A stretch of DNA of 41,156 nt from Nitrospira sp. (GCA_021323395.1 JAJONL010000008.1:1-41156); one strand, 5' to 3'; numbered from the stretch's first letter, positions 24,968 to 34,357 are shown. Notes: generated by a model from the sequence alone, not told the origin. A program made the numbers and translations.

Positions 24968-26218
24968 ATGAAATATTTGATCCTGCATGCCGACGGGATG
25001 GCCGACATCCCATGTCCGGAACTCGGTGGAAAGACTCCTCTCGAGTCGGCCGCCACCCCTCACCTGGATCGCATTGCCCAAAGCAGCGAGGTTGGGTTAC
25101 TGAGTCTTCCGTCCGATAGCGGACCGGCCGGAAGCGACGTCACCGGCGTGGCCGTGTTGGGCTATGACCCCAAAAAATACTACCCCGGCTCCGGTCCGCT
25201 GGAAGCGGCGGGTCTGGGCATAACGGTGGGCGATCAGGATGTGGTGTTTCGCTGCACGATGGTGACCGTGCGAGGGGAGGGGCCTTCCGGCGGCAAGGAT
25301 ATTGTGACGGAGATCAAGAAGCTGGGGCCGCATGTGGTGATGGAGGATGCGACCGCCGGGCTTATCGAGACGGATCAAGCACGGGAGCTTCTTGAGGCCG
25401 TCAATGAGCAACTGGGGTCCGAGTCCATCCAATTCTACCCCGGCGCGGGACACCGGCATTTGATGGTGTGGGTCGGCGGAAAATCCCGCGCGACATGTTT
25501 TGACCCACAGCAGCTGGTGGGTCGTTCGATTGGGGACGCGTTGCCGGCCGGTGATGGCGCCGAGGTCTTGCGAAAAATCATGGACGCAGCCTTCTTCATT
25601 TTACGTGACCATCCGGTGAACGAGGAACGCCAGCAAGAGGGCCTAAAGCCTGCCAATTGCCTGTGGTTATGGGGGCAGGGACGCGCGGCTCTCTGGCCTC
25701 CCTTGCCGGAGCGTTACGGCATCACGGGTGCCGTCGTGTCATCGAGCGACGTACATCGTGGGGTTGGATTGTGCGCGGGACTGGAAGCGGTTGAGTCGTC
25801 CATTGATCCTGGGGACGAATCGACGCAGGTTATCGGGCCTGTCGAGGCCGCAGTGCGGGAGTTGTCGAAAAAGGACTTGGTCTATCTTCATGCCGGTTTT
25901 TCGGATGATGTGCTCCATGCGACTGACGTTCAAGAGAAGGTTCGAGCCATCGAGCAGTTTGATGCTCAGGTCGTCGGTCCGATTCTGACGGCATTGGCCG
26001 CCCACTCGTCTTACCGGTTGCTCGTGGTTTGTGATCCCGGCTTGGCGAGCAGTCAGGCTCGCACGGTTCCGCCGATCCTGTATGCGCTCTGTGACAGTGC
26101 CGGTCAGTCGCAATCCGGCGCTGCGAAACGGTTCCATGAGCAGGAAGAGCACATAGCAGGGACTGCCCCACGTGATGCGACCAAACTCATGACGCGATTA
26201 TTTCCACGCGGGGCGTAG
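24968..26218 (+). CDS. ApgM-like alkaline-phosphatase-superfamily protein, proposed homoserine kinase
   Basis: 416 residues, related to archaeal-type cofactor-independent phosphoglycerate mutase. Family marks are the metal-binding [12 protein letters not shown], the presumed nucleophile serine in [15 protein letters not shown], and [11 protein letters not shown] bacterial subgroup (TIGR02535, as I recall it) is proposed to be homoserine kinase because it replaces thrB beside hom and thrC. This gene lies 18 bases after thrC and four before lysC, with no GHMP-type thrB in the window, which fits that proposal. The alternative is a true glycolytic mutase. The reaction is inferred from context; the sequence shows only the superfamily. 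Confidence 0.8.
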   Translation: MKYLILHADGMADIPCPELGGKTPLESAATPHLDRIAQSSEVGLLSLPSDSGPAGSDVTGVAVLGYDPKKYYPGSGPLEAAGLGITVGDQDVVFRCTMVTVRGEGPSGGKDIVTEIKKLGPHVVMEDATAGLIETDQARELLEAVNEQLGSESIQFYPGAGHRHLMVWVGGKSRATCFDPQQLVGRSIGDALPAGDGAEVLRKIMDAAFFILRDHPVNEERQQEGLKPANCLWLWGQGRAALWPPLPERYGITGAVVSSSDVHRGVGLCAGLEAVESSIDPGDESTQVIGPVEAAVRELSKKDLVYLHAGFSDDVLHATDVQEKVRAIEQFDAQVVGPILTALAAHSSYRLLVVCDPGLASSQARTVPPILYALCDSAGQSQSGAAKRFHEQEEHIAGTAPRDATKLMTRLFPRGA

Positions 26219-26222
26219 GGTT

Positions 26223-27458
26223 GTGGCGCTCATCGTTCAAAAATATGGGGGAACCTCCGTCGGCAACGTCGAGCGGATTCATCGGGTCGCCGAGCGAGTC
26301 GAACGGGCGCATAAGGACGGATATCAGATCGTCGTCGTGCTGTCGGCAATGAGCGGGGAAACGGATCGGCTTCTGAAGCTGGCCCACGAGGTGACCGACA
26401 TTCCAGATGAACGTGAACTGGATATGTTGCTCTCGACGGGCGAGCGGGTCACCATTGCCTTGCTCGCCATGGAACTCCGAGGTCGCGGCGTGCATGCCCG
26501 TTCCTTCACGGGTCGACAAGTCGGCATTCATACCGACAGTGCCCATACGAAAGCCAGAATTTCCCGCGTGACGGCCGACCGCATCAAGGATGCGCTGTCG
26601 GAGGGCATCGTTCCAGTGGTGGCCGGATTCCAGGGCATTAATGCTCGTTCGGATGTCACGACGTTGGGGCGAGGCGGGTCCGACTTGACCGCGGTTGCGT
26701 TGGCGGCGGCGTTGAAGGCCGATCGGTGCGTCATTTATACGGATGTCGATGGCGTGTATACGGCCGATCCGAACATTGTGCCGGCGGCCCGTCGGTTGGA
26801 CAAGATCTCCTATGAGGAAATGCTGGAGATGGCGAGCCTCGGCGCCAAGGTGTTGCAGAGTCGCTCGGTCGAATTCGCGGCAAAATATGCCGTGCCGGTG
26901 GAGGTCAATTCCAGTTTCAACGAAGGAAAGGGAACGCTCGTGACACGGGAAGATGCCGATATGGAAGGAGTCATGGTGTCGGGAGTGACGGGGGACCGCA
27001 ATCAGGCCAAGATTACGATCGTCGGGGTGCCGGATCGCCCCGGGATTGCCGCGCGGGTGTTCGGGGCGGTGGCCCATGCGAATATCGTGGTCGACATGAT
27101 CATTCAAAACGTCAGCCAGGCCTCCATGACCGACATTTCGTTCACGGTTCCAAAACCGGACTTGCGGAGCGCCGTCGACCTCGTCCAGCGCCTGTCCCAA
27201 GAGATCGGGGCTCGGTCGGTCGCGGTGACGGAATCCATCGCCAAGGTCTCGCTTATCGGTGTCGGTATGCGATCGCATTCCGGGGTGGCGGCCAACATGT
27301 TCGAGGTGCTGTCACGCGAGGGTGTGAACATCATGATGATCAGCACCTCGGAAATAAAAATTTCCTGTGTGATTGAAGAAAAGTATCTGGAACTGGCCAT
27401 GCGGGCGCTTCACACGGAGTTCGGCCTGGACCGAGTCTCGGCTCCTGCTCTTGGCTAG
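26223..27458 (+). CDS. lysC: aspartokinase
   Basis: 411 residues. It phosphorylates aspartate, the first step toward lysine, threonine and methionine. The kinase domain opens with [11 protein letters not shown] and has [19 protein letters not shown] and the ATP-site [12 protein letters not shown]. Two C-terminal ACT domains (about 265-410, starting at [18 protein letters not shown] and at [20 protein letters not shown]) are the usual allosteric sites for lysine and/or threonine. The start is GTG at 26223, four bases after the preceding stop. Having the pathway's first enzyme with hom and thrC fits joint control. Confidence 0.97.
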   Translation: MALIVQKYGGTSVGNVERIHRVAERVERAHKDGYQIVVVLSAMSGETDRLLKLAHEVTDIPDERELDMLLSTGERVTIALLAMELRGRGVHARSFTGRQVGIHTDSAHTKARISRVTADRIKDALSEGIVPVVAGFQGINARSDVTTLGRGGSDLTAVALAAALKADRCVIYTDVDGVYTADPNIVPAARRLDKISYEEMLEMASLGAKVLQSRSVEFAAKYAVPVEVNSSFNEGKGTLVTREDADMEGVMVSGVTGDRNQAKITIVGVPDRPGIAARVFGAVAHANIVVDMIIQNVSQASMTDISFTVPKPDLRSAVDLVQRLSQEIGARSVAVTESIAKVSLIGVGMRSHSGVAANMFEVLSREGVNIMMISTSEIKISCVIEEKYLELAMRALHTEFGLDRVSAPALG

Positions 27459-27514
27459 CGGTGATCACTGGTCCGCCGGATCCTCGACAGTCCGCTCATG
27501 TCCCTGTTACTCTC

Positions 27515-29164
27515 ATGGCTATGAAACATCGAAAGTCAGCTCTTCGTCGAGCGCCCGTTCGGGAATCCCTTTCTGTGCCGGCCCTCACGAATGCCCAGGC
27601 CGCTGCACTCGAAATCTACGATACAACTTTGCGCGACGGGGCTCAGGCGGAAGATGTCAGTTTTTCCGTGGAGGACAAGATCCGTGTTGCGCACCACCTC
27701 GACGAACTGGGCGTGCAGTTCATCGAGGGCGGCTGGCCTGGCGCCAATCCCAAAGACATCGAATTTTTCCGGATGGTCAAGACCATCCCGTTTCAGCATG
27801 CGACCATTGTGGCCTTCGGTTCGACCCGGAAGGCCAGCAACTCGGTGCGAAAGGACAAGAATCTTCACGCATTGCTGGAGTCCGGCACGCGTACGATTAC
27901 GTTGTTCGGCAAGAGTTGGTCGTTTCAAGTCACGGACGCGCTCGGTATTTCCCTCGCCAAGAACCTGGAGCTGATCGAAGATTCGATCCACTATCTTCGC
28001 TCCAAGGATCGACGGGTGTTCTACGATGCCGAACATTTTTTCGACGGCTATAAGGCGAATCCCGACTATGCTCTGCAGACGATCCGACGGGCGATCGCAG
28101 GGGGTGCGGAACGAGTGATTCTTTGCGATACGAACGGCGGGACGATGCCCTGGGAAATCCGCGAGATTTGCCGGGTCGTCAAACAGGAATGTCCGGTGCC
28201 GTTGGGGATTCATGCGCATAACGACAGTGAAATGGCCGTGGCCAATTCGCTGGTCGCGGTGGAGTCCGGAATTCTGCAGGTGCAGGGCACGATCAACGGC
28301 ATCGGCGAGCGCTGTGGCAATGCGAACCTCTGTTCCATTATTCCGAATTTGCAATTGAAGATGCGGCGTTCCGCCCTCGGGAAGAATCTCACTCGCTTGA
28401 AGGATGTGTCGGGGTTCGTCACCGAGATCGCCAACCTCATGCCCAATAAGCGCCAGCCCTACGTCGGGGACGCGGCGTTTGCGCATAAAGGAGGGGTGCA
28501 CATTCATGCGGTGCTCAAGAACGCGGCCACCTATGAACATATTGTTCCGGCGGAAGTCGGAAATCGTCGTCGGATCTTGGTGTCGGACTATGCGGGTCGT
28601 AGCGGGCTCATGGAGAAGGTCGAGGCCTATGGCATTTCCCTCGCCAAGAACCACGAGAAACTACAGGAGTTGGTTGAGACGCTGAAAGAACGCGAAAGCC
28701 AAGGGTATCAATTCGAGGGGGCCGAAGGATCGTTTGAGCTGCTCATGCGCAAGGCGATGGGGAGTCATCGTCCTTCCTTTCAGCTGCTGGGTTTCCGGGT
28801 CATCGTCGAGAAGAAACAAGAGCATGGCATGTTGCTCTCCGAAGCGACCGTGATGGTGAAGGTCGGCGAGGTGATCGAGCACACGGCGGCGGTGGGCGCC
28901 GGTCCGGTGAATGCCCTCGACCATGCGCTACGAAAGGCATTGGAAAAATTCTATCCGCAACTTCGCGAGGTCAAACTGCTGGACTACAAGGTACGTGTCT
29001 TGTCCGCCAACAAAGGCACGGAGTCCAAGGTGCGGGTCCTGATCGAGTCGGGGGATCACAAGGACAAGTGGGGCACGGTCGGCGTGTCGGAAAACATCAT
29101 GGAAGCCAGCTGGCAAGCGCTGGCGGACAGCATTGAGTACAAATTGCTGCTGGCAGATCGCTAG
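27515..29164 (+). CDS. cimA: (R)-citramalate synthase
   Basis: About 549 residues from ATG 27515. It condenses pyruvate and acetyl-CoA to citramalate, giving 2-oxobutyrate for isoleucine without threonine deaminase. The DRE-TIM barrel begins with EIYDTTLRDGAQAEDVSFS; metal ligands are in GIHAHNDSEMAVANS, with NGIGERCGNANL. The C-terminal LeuA dimer/regulatory domain (about 410-545) probably binds isoleucine. Features such as FIEGGWPGANPKD and KSWSFQV point to the CimA type rather than LeuA or homocitrate synthase. The start is unclear: GTG 27461, ATG 27515 and ATG 27521 all lack good ribosome sites, and homology begins only about residue 30. Confidence 0.92.
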   Translation: MAMKHRKSALRRAPVRESLSVPALTNAQAAALEIYDTTLRDGAQAEDVSFSVEDKIRVAHHLDELGVQFIEGGWPGANPKDIEFFRMVKTIPFQHATIVAFGSTRKASNSVRKDKNLHALLESGTRTITLFGKSWSFQVTDALGISLAKNLELIEDSIHYLRSKDRRVFYDAEHFFDGYKANPDYALQTIRRAIAGGAERVILCDTNGGTMPWEIREICRVVKQECPVPLGIHAHNDSEMAVANSLVAVESGILQVQGTINGIGERCGNANLCSIIPNLQLKMRRSALGKNLTRLKDVSGFVTEIANLMPNKRQPYVGDAAFAHKGGVHIHAVLKNAATYEHIVPAEVGNRRRILVSDYAGRSGLMEKVEAYGISLAKNHEKLQELVETLKERESQGYQFEGAEGSFELLMRKAMGSHRPSFQLLGFRVIVEKKQEHGMLLSEATVMVKVGEVIEHTAAVGAGPVNALDHALRKALEKFYPQLREVKLLDYKVRVLSANKGTESKVRVLIESGDHKDKWGTVGVSENIMEASWQALADSIEYKLLLADR

Positions 29165-29197
29165 GGCCCTTCCAGCCTCCTAATGCTCACATAATCC

Positions 29198-29226
29198 TTG
29201 ACAGGGCAGATAACCTCACGTAACTT
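29198..29226 (+). promoter_or_regulatory. promoter of the IHF-family gene
   Basis: A perfect TTGACA (29198-29203), a 17-base spacer and TAACTT (29221-29226). The -35 is strong and the -10 weak (three of six). The leader to 29310 is about 80 bases. Confidence 0.45.
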
Positions 29227-29309
29227 ATGGGAAAATTCTTTGTCTTGGACGCTCGACACCAAGCAGCACTTCCTAAGGAACGACTCTAGTGGATGGCGGG
29301 GGGAAAGGC

Positions 29310-29585
29310 ATGAGAAAGGCGGATATCGCGAACGAAATTTTCAAGCAGGTTGGAGTGTCCAAGAATGATGCAGCCGATATCGTCGAGCTGGTGCTCAATC
29401 TGCTGAAGGGAGTGCTACAAAAAGGGGACGCAGTCAAGATTGCAGGCTTCGGAAATTTTGTCGTGCGGAGCAAGGGGGCCCGCAAAGGACGCAATCCACG
29501 CACCGGCGAAGAAATTGGGATCACCCCCCGTCGAGTCGTGACCTTTCGGCCTAGTCAGGTCTTTAAAAAATACGTCAATTCTTAA
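29310..29585 (+). CDS. ihfA: integration host factor alpha / HU-family DNA-binding protein
   Basis: 91 residues. It is a histone-like protein that bends DNA as a dimer. RKADIANEIFKQVGVSKNDA is the dimer-forming N-terminus, GFGNFVVRSKGARKGRNPRTG the beta-arm with the intercalating proline region (RNPRTGEEI), and VVTFRPSQVFKKYVN the C-terminal helix. It resembles IhfA more than HU. ATG 29310 follows GGGGGGAAAGG; the frame is open to GTG 29289, but the ribosome site lies inside that extension. The MerR gene comes 42 bases later. Confidence 0.93.
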   Translation: MRKADIANEIFKQVGVSKNDAADIVELVLNLLKGVLQKGDAVKIAGFGNFVVRSKGARKGRNPRTGEEIGITPRRVVTFRPSQVFKKYVNS

Positions 29586-29627
29586 TCGCTATCTTGCCAC
29601 AAGCACATGCAGTATGAGGCTCGGTCA

Positions 29628-29981
29628 ATGGGGAATGAGCCCAGACTGGGAAGTAAGGTTTTCTATAAGATCGGTGAAGTCAGTAAGATCGCAAAATTGC
29701 CGGCGTATGTCTTGCGGTTTTGGGAGTCGGAGTTCAGCTTCCTCAAACCAAAGAAAAGCCGTGGCAACCAGCGGCTCTATGTCCAGAAGGATGTGGATAC
29801 GGTGCTGGAGATTAAGCGAATGCTCTATGACGAAGGGCACACGCTGGCTGGGGTGAAGCGCTACTGGGCTCGTCGTGGGCGAGCCACGGTGAAAACGCGT
29901 GGATCGCGAAAAGAACTGGCGCAGCGTGTTCGAGGGGATCTGCAGGCGATCATCAGGATGATCGATTCCCATTCGTCCTGA
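29628..29981 (+). CDS. MerR-family transcriptional regulator
   Basis: 117 residues from ATG 29628 (an upstream ATG at 29607 gives 124). The winged-helix domain is FYKIGEVSKIAKLPAYVLRFWE with the wing SRGNQRLYVQKDVDTVLEIK and a following helix YDEGHTLAGVKRYWAR. The C-terminus is short and basic, with no cysteine-based metal site and no effector domain, so it cannot be assigned a ligand. Its position after the IHF-family gene and before surE is an arrangement I recall from Geobacter and other bacteria. Its target genes are unknown. Confidence 0.85.
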   Translation: MGNEPRLGSKVFYKIGEVSKIAKLPAYVLRFWESEFSFLKPKKSRGNQRLYVQKDVDTVLEIKRMLYDEGHTLAGVKRYWARRGRATVKTRGSRKELAQRVRGDLQAIIRMIDSHSS

Positions 29982-30041
29982 GCCTGGAAGATGGCGCGGG
30001 GACATCATTCCCCACCGCAAGTATGTCGAGACCGAATAAGT

Positions 30042-30118
30042 CGGGGCGTAGCGCAGCCCGGTAGCGCACTCGCTTGGGGTGCGAGGGGTCGTGGGTTCAA
30101 ATCCCGCCGCCCCGACCA
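30042..30118 (+). tRNA. tRNA-Pro, anticodon GGG, with encoded CCA
   Basis: 77 bases. The acceptor stem CGGGGCG (30042-30048) pairs with CGCCCCG (30108-30114), followed by discriminator A and CCA at 30116-30118. The anticodon stem CTCGC/GCGAG (30069-30073, 30081-30085) encloses the loop TTGGGGT, anticodon GGG at 30076-30078, reading CCC and CCU. The T arm has loop TTCAAAT. It is a complete cloverleaf, between the MerR gene and surE, with no integrase or attachment repeat beside it. Confidence 0.96.
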
Positions 30119-30279
30119 TCGGTACGATGTCTTGACGGAGGTAGGACTCCGCAGAACGGTGATAGCATCGAACGGCTGTTTTCTTCTGTCATAGTGCCGT
30201 CCCGTCCCGCCTCTCGATGATCCTGCCCAGCCTGGCACCCATCCTCACACATCCTATTGTCGAAGATTAAGGAGAGGCT

Positions 30280-31095
30280 GTGACGCGCGCGCGAATCCTT
30301 GTGACCAATGATGACGGGATTGCATCCCCGGGCATTCATGCCATCGCGGCCGCATTGCGTGAACTCGGCGAGGTGTGGGTGGTGGCGCCGGATCGTGAGA
30401 GGACGGCGGTGGGGCATGCGGTGACTTTGCACAAGCCTCTGCGCATTACTTCTATGGAGCGACGCGTATTTATGGTGAACGGCACTCCAGTTGACTGTGT
30501 CAACTTGGCGCTGGCAAAGATATTGCCAGGGCGGCCGGCGCTGATCGTGTCCGGGATCAATCGTGGTGTGAATCTCGGCGATGACGTGATGTATTCCGGC
30601 ACCGTCTCGGCGGCCCTGGAGGGTACGATTCTAGGTATCCCGTCCATGGCCGTCTCCCAAGAGGGCGAGGACACATTTCGATTCGAGGTGGGCGCGCGCT
30701 ATGCGGCGCGGGTGGCGGCCCAGGTGCTGTTGCACGGTTTGCCTGCCGAAACCATTTTGAATGTGAACATCCCCAATGTGCCCTTTCGCTCCGTCAAAGG
30801 AGTCAAGGTCACCTGCCTCAGCCGGCGCCGCTTTGAAAATCCCATCGTTGAAAAGGTCGACCCGAGGGGGCGCAAGTATTACTGGATCGCCGGGACGCGC
30901 CAGTCATGGAGCCGTCGCAAGGATGCCGACCACGAAGCGTTGGAGCAGCACCTGGTGTCCGTGACTCCGATCCATCTCGACACGACCCATTATGACGTGC
31001 TCGAACATTTCAAGCAGTGGGAAGGGCCGCTCTCCAAACTGTTGGGGCGCAAGGCGCCGGTTAAAGCCCGATCCCACCGGAGGCCGCAGGCATGA
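30280..31095 (+). CDS. surE: 5'/3'-nucleotidase SurE
   Basis: 271 residues. It is a metal-dependent nucleoside-monophosphate phosphatase (survival protein). The N-terminal LVTNDDGIASPGI carries the metal-binding Asp pair; VVAPDRERTAVGHAVTLH, VNGTPVDCVNLAL and VSGINRGVNLGDDVMYSGTV are the remaining active-site blocks. The start is GTG at 30280 with AAGGAGAGG upstream. The basic C-terminal tail (KAPVKARSHRRPQA) is an extension. Its stop overlaps the DedA ATG by four bases. Confidence 0.96.
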   Translation: MTRARILVTNDDGIASPGIHAIAAALRELGEVWVVAPDRERTAVGHAVTLHKPLRITSMERRVFMVNGTPVDCVNLALAKILPGRPALIVSGINRGVNLGDDVMYSGTVSAALEGTILGIPSMAVSQEGEDTFRFEVGARYAARVAAQVLLHGLPAETILNVNIPNVPFRSVKGVKVTCLSRRRFENPIVEKVDPRGRKYYWIAGTRQSWSRRKDADHEALEQHLVSVTPIHLDTTHYDVLEHFKQWEGPLSKLLGRKAPVKARSHRRPQA

Positions 31096-31730
31096 CGTCA
31101 ATGATAGAGTGGTTGATAGAGCAGCTCGGCCGGTTTGTCATCGCCGCGATTTCGACCTTCGGCTATACGGGTATCGTGATCACCATGGCGATCGAAAGCG
31201 CCTGTATTCCATTGCCGAGCGAAATCATCATGCCCTTCTCCGGCTATCTCGTTTCCACGGGACAGTTCTCGATGCTGGGTGTGACACTCGCCGGCGCAGT
31301 CGGCAACGTGCTCGGCTCGCTGGTGGCCTACTACGTAGGAGTCTGGGGCGGTCGGCCATTCGTCGAACGCTACGGCCGATACTTTCTGGTTTCCCGGCAT
31401 GACTTGGAACTGGCCGACCGATGGTTCACGAAACACGGTGATGCGGCGGTGCTGATCAGCCGTCTCTTACCGGTGGTTCGGACGTTCATTTCTCTGCCGG
31501 CCGGTATCTCGCGCATGGACGTGAAGAAGTTCGTACTCTTTTCGTTTGTGGGGGCGGTGCCCTGGTGTTACGCGCTTGCCTACGTGGGACTCAAGATGGG
31601 CGAGCATTGGAATCAATTGCGGGAGTACTTCCACCATGCTGACGTGGTCATCGGGCTCTTGCTCGCCATTGGACTGGGGTATTTTCTCTGGTCGCATTGG
31701 CCGAAACGGCGACCTACGATGGAGTCATGA
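31092..31730 (+). CDS. DedA-family membrane protein
   Basis: 212 residues with about five hydrophobic segments. Family marks are ESACIPLPSEIIMPFSGYL, with the acidic residue thought essential for DedA transporters, GNVLGSLVAYYVG, FVERYGRYFLVSRHDLELADRWF, and the Arg motif SRLLPVVRTFISLPAGISRM. These proteins belong to the SNARE-associated/VTT superfamily; several members flip lipid carriers such as undecaprenyl phosphate, but the substrate here is unknown. It overlaps surE by four bases and is followed six bases later by cysS. Confidence 0.92.
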   Translation: MTSMIEWLIEQLGRFVIAAISTFGYTGIVITMAIESACIPLPSEIIMPFSGYLVSTGQFSMLGVTLAGAVGNVLGSLVAYYVGVWGGRPFVERYGRYFLVSRHDLELADRWFTKHGDAAVLISRLLPVVRTFISLPAGISRMDVKKFVLFSFVGAVPWCYALAYVGLKMGEHWNQLREYFHHADVVIGLLLAIGLGYFLWSHWPKRRPTMES

Positions 31731-31736
31731 CGCACG

Positions 31737-33197
31737 ATGTTGCACCTGCACAATACCTTGACCGGCAATAAAGACCGGTTCGAACCGTTGGTGCCGGGAA
31801 GAGTCCGCATGTACGTCTGCGGGGTAACCGTCTACGACTATTGCCATATTGGGCATGCTCGCAGTGCGCTTGTCTTCGATGTGCTGCGCCGCTATCTGGA
31901 ATATTCCGGTTTCGTTGTGGAGTTCGCCAAAAACTTCACCGATGTCGACGATAAAATCATCAAACGAGCGCATGAGCAGGGCGTTGGTTGCGACCACATT
32001 ACCGATAAATACATTCAAGCGTACTATGAGGATATGGAGAAGCTCGGCGTAGGTCGAGCGACGGTCGAACCGAGGGCGACGGAGCACATCGTCGACATCG
32101 TGGGACTGGTTGAGAAGCTGCTCAAAAAAGGCATGGCATATCGCGTCGACGGCGATGTCTATTTCCAGGTCGACCGGTACCCCGGGTATGGAAGGCTTTC
32201 AAAGCGGAACCTCGACGATCTGCAGGCCGGCGCGCGTGTGGATGTGGATCAGCGAAAACGACAGCCGATGGATTTTGCCCTGTGGAAAAGCAGCAAGCCC
32301 GGTGAGCCTTCTTGGGATAGTCCTTGGGGCCCCGGCCGCCCTGGCTGGCATATCGAATGTTCGGCCATGGCCATGCGACATCTCGGCGAAACCTTCGACA
32401 TTCATGGCGGGGGGATGGATCTGATTTTTCCGCATCATGAGAATGAAATCGCTCAATCGTGCGGCGCGACCGGTAAGGAATTCGCGCGATATTGGGTTCA
32501 CAACGGGTTCGTCCAGATCAACCAAGAGAAAATGTCCAAGTCGTTAGATAATTTTTTTACGATTCGAGAGATTTTCTCGGCATCCGAGTGGCCCGAATCC
32601 ATCACCGGGGAAATGCTGCGCTATTTTCTCCTCACCACCCACTATCGAAGTCCATTGGACTTTTCTGACCAGAGTGTGCGGGAGTCGAAGGGGGCGCTGA
32701 ATGGGTTCTACGATCTTTTTGAGCGTCTAAATGAACCGGCTCCCAACCGAGGCACAGCCGATGGATCGATGCGAGTGGTGATGACGCGGACGCGAGAGGC
32801 GTTTGCGGAGGCCATGGACGATGACTTGAATACCCCCAACGCAGTCGCGGTTTTGCAGAAGCTGCGTGGCGAATCTAACAAGGCCATCGAGTCCGGATTA
32901 TCGAGTAAAATGCGACACGCCGTCCGTCAGGAGTTTCGTGCGCTGGGCGCGGTACTGGGCCTCTTGCAGCCCGACAGCTGGCAATTCAAGCCACAATTTC
33001 AATCGGTGTCGCCAGATGAGCGGGGTGAAAAGACGACGCCACTCTCCGAGGCGGACATTGCCGGCAAGATTGCTGCGCGTCTTGAGGCAAAAAAGGCGAA
33101 GAATTACAGCCTGGCTGATCAGCTCAGGGCTGAGCTGGCTTCCCATGGCATTACGATCGAGGACCGTCCAGATGGCACCAGCCGATGGAAACGATAA
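31737..33197 (+). CDS. cysS: cysteinyl-tRNA synthetase
   Basis: 486 residues. It charges tRNA-Cys. The class I signatures are CHIGHARS (HIGH box) and KMSKSLDNF (KMSKS box). Zinc ligands include the Cys of YVCGVTVYDY, that of GWHIECSAM, and residues of FPHHENEIAQ. The C-terminal DALR-like and tail regions (ADIAGKIAARLEAKKAKNYS) are complete. It overlaps rlmB by 26 bases, a common cysS-rlmB arrangement. Confidence 0.98.
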   Translation: MLHLHNTLTGNKDRFEPLVPGRVRMYVCGVTVYDYCHIGHARSALVFDVLRRYLEYSGFVVEFAKNFTDVDDKIIKRAHEQGVGCDHITDKYIQAYYEDMEKLGVGRATVEPRATEHIVDIVGLVEKLLKKGMAYRVDGDVYFQVDRYPGYGRLSKRNLDDLQAGARVDVDQRKRQPMDFALWKSSKPGEPSWDSPWGPGRPGWHIECSAMAMRHLGETFDIHGGGMDLIFPHHENEIAQSCGATGKEFARYWVHNGFVQINQEKMSKSLDNFFTIREIFSASEWPESITGEMLRYFLLTTHYRSPLDFSDQSVRESKGALNGFYDLFERLNEPAPNRGTADGSMRVVMTRTREAFAEAMDDDLNTPNAVAVLQKLRGESNKAIESGLSSKMRHAVRQEFRALGAVLGLLQPDSWQFKPQFQSVSPDERGEKTTPLSEADIAGKIAARLEAKKAKNYSLADQLRAELASHGITIEDRPDGTSRWKR

Positions 33198-33948
33198 CCC
33201 TCCGGAAGTGATCTACGGTCTCCATGCCGTGCGCGAAGCGCTTCGTGCCGGTGTTCGCCCTCTCCAACGTCTGCTCGTGCTGGCAACCGATCGACAGTTT
33301 GGTGAGATCGTCCGGCTGGCCAAGGAGCGGCACATACCGATACATGTTGAGCCACGCGCAGCGTTTGATCGATTTGTTCCGGCCGGTCACCATCAGGGAA
33401 TCATCGGCTTGGTTGCCGCCAAAGCCTATGCCGAGCCTGATGACATCATTTCATCCGCGCAGGCGCAGGGACAGATTCCCCTTTTGGTCCTGCTTGACGG
33501 CGTCGAGGACCCACATAACCTGGGTGCGATACTCAGAACGGCAGAAGCGTCCGGCGTGCAAGGTGTGTTTATCCCTGAACGTCGGGCGGTAGGATTGACC
33601 AGCGTGGTCGCCAAGGCTTCCGCGGGTGCAGTCGATTACATGCCGGTAGGACGAGTAGCGAACCTTACTCGGTTGATCGAACGGCTTCAGGGCGCCGGGC
33701 TCTGGGTTTACGCGCTTGATGCCGATGCTCCCAAAGTCTACACGGCGCTGGATTTGAGAGGGCCCGTGGCGCTGGTATTCGGCGGCGAAGGCAAGGGAGT
33801 GCGACCAGGCGTTCGTGAAGCTTGCGACGAGGCGGCGCGCATTCCTATGGTAGGGCGGGTCGGCTCGCTGAATGTCTCGGCATCGGCGGCTGTGATGCTG
33901 TATGAGGTGCTGCGTCAGCGAGGTGTAGGCATGGCGGGGAAGCGCTGA
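33172..33948 (+). CDS. rlmB: 23S rRNA 2'-O-methyltransferase, RlmB/TrmH family
   Basis: 258 residues. It is a SPOUT methyltransferase using SAM; RlmB methylates G2251 of 23S rRNA in E. coli. The N-terminal substrate-binding domain starts at VIYGLHAVREALRAG and ends near HHQGIIGLV. The knotted catalytic domain has LLDGVEDPHNLGAILRTAEA, VALVFGGEGKGVRPGVREAC and IPMVGRVGSLNVSASAAVMLYE. The frame is open far upstream to 32866, but that part lies inside cysS; ATG 33172 has GAGGA eight bases before it. Its exact target could be another rRNA or tRNA position. Confidence 0.92.
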   Translation: MAPADGNDNPPEVIYGLHAVREALRAGVRPLQRLLVLATDRQFGEIVRLAKERHIPIHVEPRAAFDRFVPAGHHQGIIGLVAAKAYAEPDDIISSAQAQGQIPLLVLLDGVEDPHNLGAILRTAEASGVQGVFIPERRAVGLTSVVAKASAGAVDYMPVGRVANLTRLIERLQGAGLWVYALDADAPKVYTALDLRGPVALVFGGEGKGVRPGVREACDEAARIPMVGRVGSLNVSASAAVMLYEVLRQRGVGMAGKR

Positions 33949-33967
33949 GTGAATTTGTCGGGACGTT

Positions 33968-34252
33968 TTAGCGGAGTTTCAGCATCTTCCCCTGAATGGC
34001 GGCCTTGAGAAGTTGCGCGGTATTGGAAACCCTGATTTTCTTCATCATATTCGCCCGGTGGGCCTCGACGGTCTTGACACTGATTTTTAACCGCTGGGCG
34101 ATTTCCTTGTTTTTAAATCCGGTCCAGATCAGCTCGAGGATTTCCTGTTCGCGGGTTGTGAGCGCTTCGGGGCGTTTCTTGCGAGGAGGAAGAACCGGCT
34201 CCGGTGAAGGTGCTTTGGCTCGACTCTTAATAGTCTTGGCGGCTGTCGACAT
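33968..34252 (-). CDS. solo LuxR-type HTH regulator
   Basis: 94 residues. A GerE/LuxR helix-turn-helix occupies about 29-92: LTTREQEILELIWTGFKNKE, IAQRLKISVKTVEAHRANMM and a closing NTAQLLKAAI. The first 28 residues are basic and proline-rich, with no receiver or ligand domain, so any signal must act through another protein or through its amount. It has a strong promoter facing away from pilD and lies convergent with rlmB. Control of the divergent pilus genes is a natural guess from position only. Confidence 0.9.
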   Translation of the reverse strand: MSTAAKTIKSRAKAPSPEPVLPPRKKRPEALTTREQEILELIWTGFKNKEIAQRLKISVKTVEAHRANMMKKIRVSNTAQLLKAAIQGKMLKLR

Positions 34253-34327
34253 GTGCGTTTCGCTCCACTTCGGTAAATGCTACTCGCTGAATGAGTCCAT
34301 GAACTCCTACGCTAAAAGGGATCTTCT

Positions 34328-34357
34328 ATTATACGCAGTTATCCTAGCATTTGTAAA
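34328..34357 (-). promoter_or_regulatory. strong sigma70-type promoter of the LuxR-type gene
   Basis: On the minus strand TTTACA (34352-34357), an 18-base spacer and a perfect TATAAT (34328-34333). The leader is about 70 bases. Confidence 0.7.

Noticed and set aside
26187..28654. Long minus-strand open frames across lysC and cimA
   Set aside because: Both are antisense to well-identified enzymes and have shadow-type composition.
30042..30280. tRNA-Pro as an integration site with an island beside it
   Set aside because: No integrase, repeated tRNA end or change in gene content is seen; housekeeping genes continue on both sides.
32866..33171. Extended N-terminus of rlmB inside cysS
   Set aside because: The stretch is a frame shadow of cysS; the RlmB fold begins just after ATG 33172.
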